Notes under the pieces: generated by a model
The model's input: only the letters and a program-made list of their open reading frames with translations
What the model was told of the DNA's origin: nothing
Database searches by the model: none
Program-made: the position numbers and the translations under genes
Assembly: GCA_965656525.1 (NCBI GenBank)
Contig: CBFHKY010000001.1
Coordinates: 1 to 64,000 of the forward strand
Source of the DNA: Pseudomaricurvus sp965656525
GTDB taxonomy: Bacteria; Pseudomonadota; Gammaproteobacteria; Pseudomonadales; Cellvibrionaceae
DNA: 64,000 bases
Direction: 5' to 3'
In this document: piece after piece, positions 62,264-64,000 of the stretch
Numbering within the stretch: the stretch's first letter is position 1
Layout of the letters: each line of letters starts with the position of its first letter

Positions 62264-63649
62264 ATGAGCGAATACGAAAAAATACCGGTAGAGCTGTTGG
62301 ATGGTCCGTTAGTTTACCCCGCTGAGGCTTATATTTCGAAAGAATACGCTGAGGCTGAAGGCGATAAGCTGTGGTCAAAAGTGTGGCAAATCGCCGGGCG
62401 CACAGAAGAAATTCCAGATATTGGAAGCTACATTACTTACGACATTGGCGCAGATTCAATTCTGATTGTTCGTGCGTCTGATAACAGTATTAAGGCGTAC
62501 CATAACGTATGCCCACATCGTGGCCGCAAGTTAGTGGCGACACCCGCAGGTGCCAACCAAGCTGTGGGTAAAAAAGATCAAAATACGGCACAGTCGGGGT
62601 TCTTCTGTAATTATCACGGTTGGACATTCAACCTTGAGGGTCAAGCGACTTACATTCACGATCAAAGCGACTGGAATGGTGCCTTAAATGACAGCAACAC
62701 CTGTCTGACATCCGTTAACGTCGACACTTGGGGTGGGTGGATTTGGATCAACATGGAAGAGGGGTGTGAGCCACTGCGAGATTATCTTGAACCGGTGGCC
62801 AGCTTACTAGACCCATTCCAGTTCGAAAACATGCGCTATCGTTTTCGTCAGTTTGGTATTTTTAACTGCAACTGGAAAGTGGCTTTAGAGGCTTTTCTCG
62901 AACCCTATCACGTTGCTGCGACGCACCCGCAATTAAGCAAATATGGTGATTTCTATGCCTACAGTCGAGCGCTAGGCATACATGGCAATACCGGTTTTGA
63001 TACGCGCAGTGGTGAAGATGCGTCATCTTCAGACAATAGCGTACACCGTGCCGCTAAAGGTCAAGATCCACGAATCTCGACGGCCGAAATGCAATTGGAG
63101 TATTGGGAAACTATTGGTGCCAGTACCAGTGAAACCTTGGTCAAAACAGCACAACGTTTGGTGGATGAGCTGCCCGAAGGTACCCCAGCTTCTGAAGTGC
63201 ATCACCACTGGTTAGAATCGGCTAAGCGGGAAGATGCCGAACGCGGTGTTCAGTGGCCCGACATCAGTGAAAAACAAATGGCGGATGCAGGTTTGGCGTT
63301 AAGTATCTTCCCTAACTTCAACATTATTCCGGGGCCAACTTTTGGCTTATATTACCGGGTTAGACCCTATGGAAATGACCCGGATCAATGCATTTACGAA
63401 GCCATCGCGCTTGATTTATTTCCTGAGGGGGAAGAGCCAGCCACTGAATGGATTTATGCCGAGCAAGATCCAGAGCAATGGCCTTATGTTATCGCGCAGG
63501 ATATTTCCAATATGGTAGAAGTTCAAAAAGGGCTGAAATCACGAGGTTTCCGCGGTAATTTGCCAAACCCGCATCAAGAGAAGAAAGTGACCAATTTGCA
63601 CCGCATATTAGCATCTTACATGGGGGCTGGAGCCCCGAAACCTTTCTAA
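62264..63649 (+). CDS. Second Rieske oxygenase alpha subunit
   Basis: 461 aa. The Rieske site is Cys83-x-His85 (VCPHRGRKL) and Cys115-x2-His118 (CNYHGW), separated by a longer loop than usual (VATPAGANQAVGKKDQNTAQ). The iron site is in EAFLEPYHVAATHP. It shares layout and several words with the oxygenase at 56789 (for example KLWSKVWQ.A.R..EIP.IG and GLKSRGFRG near the C-terminus), so the two are paralogues. ATG 62264 follows GGAGAG; a TTG at 62252 is less likely. It too lacks adjacent electron-transfer genes. Confidence 0.9.
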   Translation: MSEYEKIPVELLDGPLVYPAEAYISKEYAEAEGDKLWSKVWQIAGRTEEIPDIGSYITYDIGADSILIVRASDNSIKAYHNVCPHRGRKLVATPAGANQAVGKKDQNTAQSGFFCNYHGWTFNLEGQATYIHDQSDWNGALNDSNTCLTSVNVDTWGGWIWINMEEGCEPLRDYLEPVASLLDPFQFENMRYRFRQFGIFNCNWKVALEAFLEPYHVAATHPQLSKYGDFYAYSRALGIHGNTGFDTRSGEDASSSDNSVHRAAKGQDPRISTAEMQLEYWETIGASTSETLVKTAQRLVDELPEGTPASEVHHHWLESAKREDAERGVQWPDISEKQMADAGLALSIFPNFNIIPGPTFGLYYRVRPYGNDPDQCIYEAIALDLFPEGEEPATEWIYAEQDPEQWPYVIAQDISNMVEVQKGLKSRGFRGNLPNPHQEKKVTNLHRILASYMGAGAPKPF

Positions 63650-63671
63650 AGTTATCGTGTAGAGTAATTTC

Positions 63672-63706
63672 CACGAATAAGGGCAGCTTGGCTGCCTTTA
63701 TTCGTG
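63672..63706. terminator. Terminator-like hairpin after the second Rieske gene
   Basis: CACGAATAAGGGCAG / CTGCCTTTATTCGTG, 15-bp stem with one G-T pair and a CTTGG loop; only a short T-run follows. Confidence 0.65.
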
Positions 63707-63875
63707 AGTTATCTGCATTTTGGTTGCGTAAGCTCGAACAATTTAACTTTTCTTATTACTTTATTCTCGGTGTGACATTTTATTCGATGGAATCGGCCAT
63801 GCTATGATGAAGCTTCTGATAATTAGCTCATCGATCACAAGGTCGATAGAGAATGATGTTCAAAGGGGATAAAGG

Positions 63876-64000
63876 ATGGACGAATTAGAGTTTCTGAAGG
63901 CGGAATGTGCAATCCGTCAACTGCATGCCAAATTTGTTGATGCTGTCTGGCGCAAAGACGGCGAAGCCTATGGCAATACCTTTACCGAAGATGGTGAATG
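63876..64000 (+). CDS. SnoaL/NTF2-like protein (start only)
   Basis: The frame from ATG 63876, with AAAGG upstream, runs off the right edge after about 41 codons. MDELEFLKAECAIRQLHAKF and AVWRKDGEAYGNTFTEDGE match the first helix and first strand of SnoaL-like/ketosteroid isomerase-fold proteins. These can be small hydratases, isomerases or subunits beside ring-hydroxylating oxygenases. It continues outside the window. Confidence 0.7.
   Translation, partial: MDELEFLKAECAIRQLHAKFVDAVWRKDGEAYGNTFTEDGE

Noticed and set aside
1..64000. CRISPR arrays, tRNA or rRNA genes, insertion sequences, prophage or integrase genes
   Set aside because: None seen: no regular spaced repeats, no tRNA-like cloverleaf ends noticed, no transposase or integrase motifs in any frame.

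Overview
The window looks like chromosome from a motile, aerobic, probably marine gammaproteobacterium with one polar flagellum. The flagellar and chemotaxis gene order is Pseudomonas-like: fliHIJ, then fliK-L-M-N-O-P-Q-R, flhB-A-F, fleN, fliA, cheY-Z-A-B, motAB, parC-parP-cheW. The catabolic genes on the right recall Spongiibacteraceae/Cellvibrionales-type bacteria, but that placement is inference. Three runs of N mark scaffold gaps. At least the first is artefactual: the same 77 bp lies on both sides of it.

Region 1 (1-37.9 kb) is flagellar assembly and two chemosensory systems. After fliH(end)-fliI-fliJ comes a first chemotaxis array (STAS protein, CheY, CheA, CheW, a soluble PAS receptor, CheR, CheD, CheB). 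It is preceded by a good sigma-28-type promoter and followed by an HsbA-HsbR-HptB-like phosphorelay/partner-switching module. The export and switch genes follow, with three sigma-54-type -24/-12 promoters upstream of fliK, fliL and flhA. FlhF, FleN and FliA come next, then the main F6-like chemotaxis operon with CheZ, MotA/MotB and the ParC/ParP polar-array proteins.

Region 2 (37.9-50.5 kb) is mixed. A cyclic-di-GMP-I (GEMM) riboswitch sits directly upstream of a small unrecognised exported protein. Then come a MoxR/CoxE-type pair, a PhnA-domain gene, uvrB, and a leucine-degradation cluster liuR-liuB-liuC-liuD with a perfect 16-bp palindrome upstream of liuR. An inverted gene encodes an MHYT sensor fused to a degenerate GGDEF domain.

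Region 3 (50.8-64 kb) is a catabolic island whose substrate I cannot name. It holds an acyl-CoA synthetase, a double-hotdog MaoC hydratase, a class III CoA-transferase, a short-chain dehydrogenase, a hotdog thioesterase, two Rieske oxygenase alpha subunits, an amidohydrolase-2 protein, a type I Baeyer-Villiger monooxygenase and the start of a SnoaL-like protein. Ring hydroxylation, ketone-to-ester oxidation and CoA-thioester beta-oxidation can be read from the families. Two near-identical FNR/ANR-like boxes lie in the promoter regions of the oxygenase and amidohydrolase genes. No tRNA, rRNA, insertion sequence, CRISPR array or phage gene was seen.
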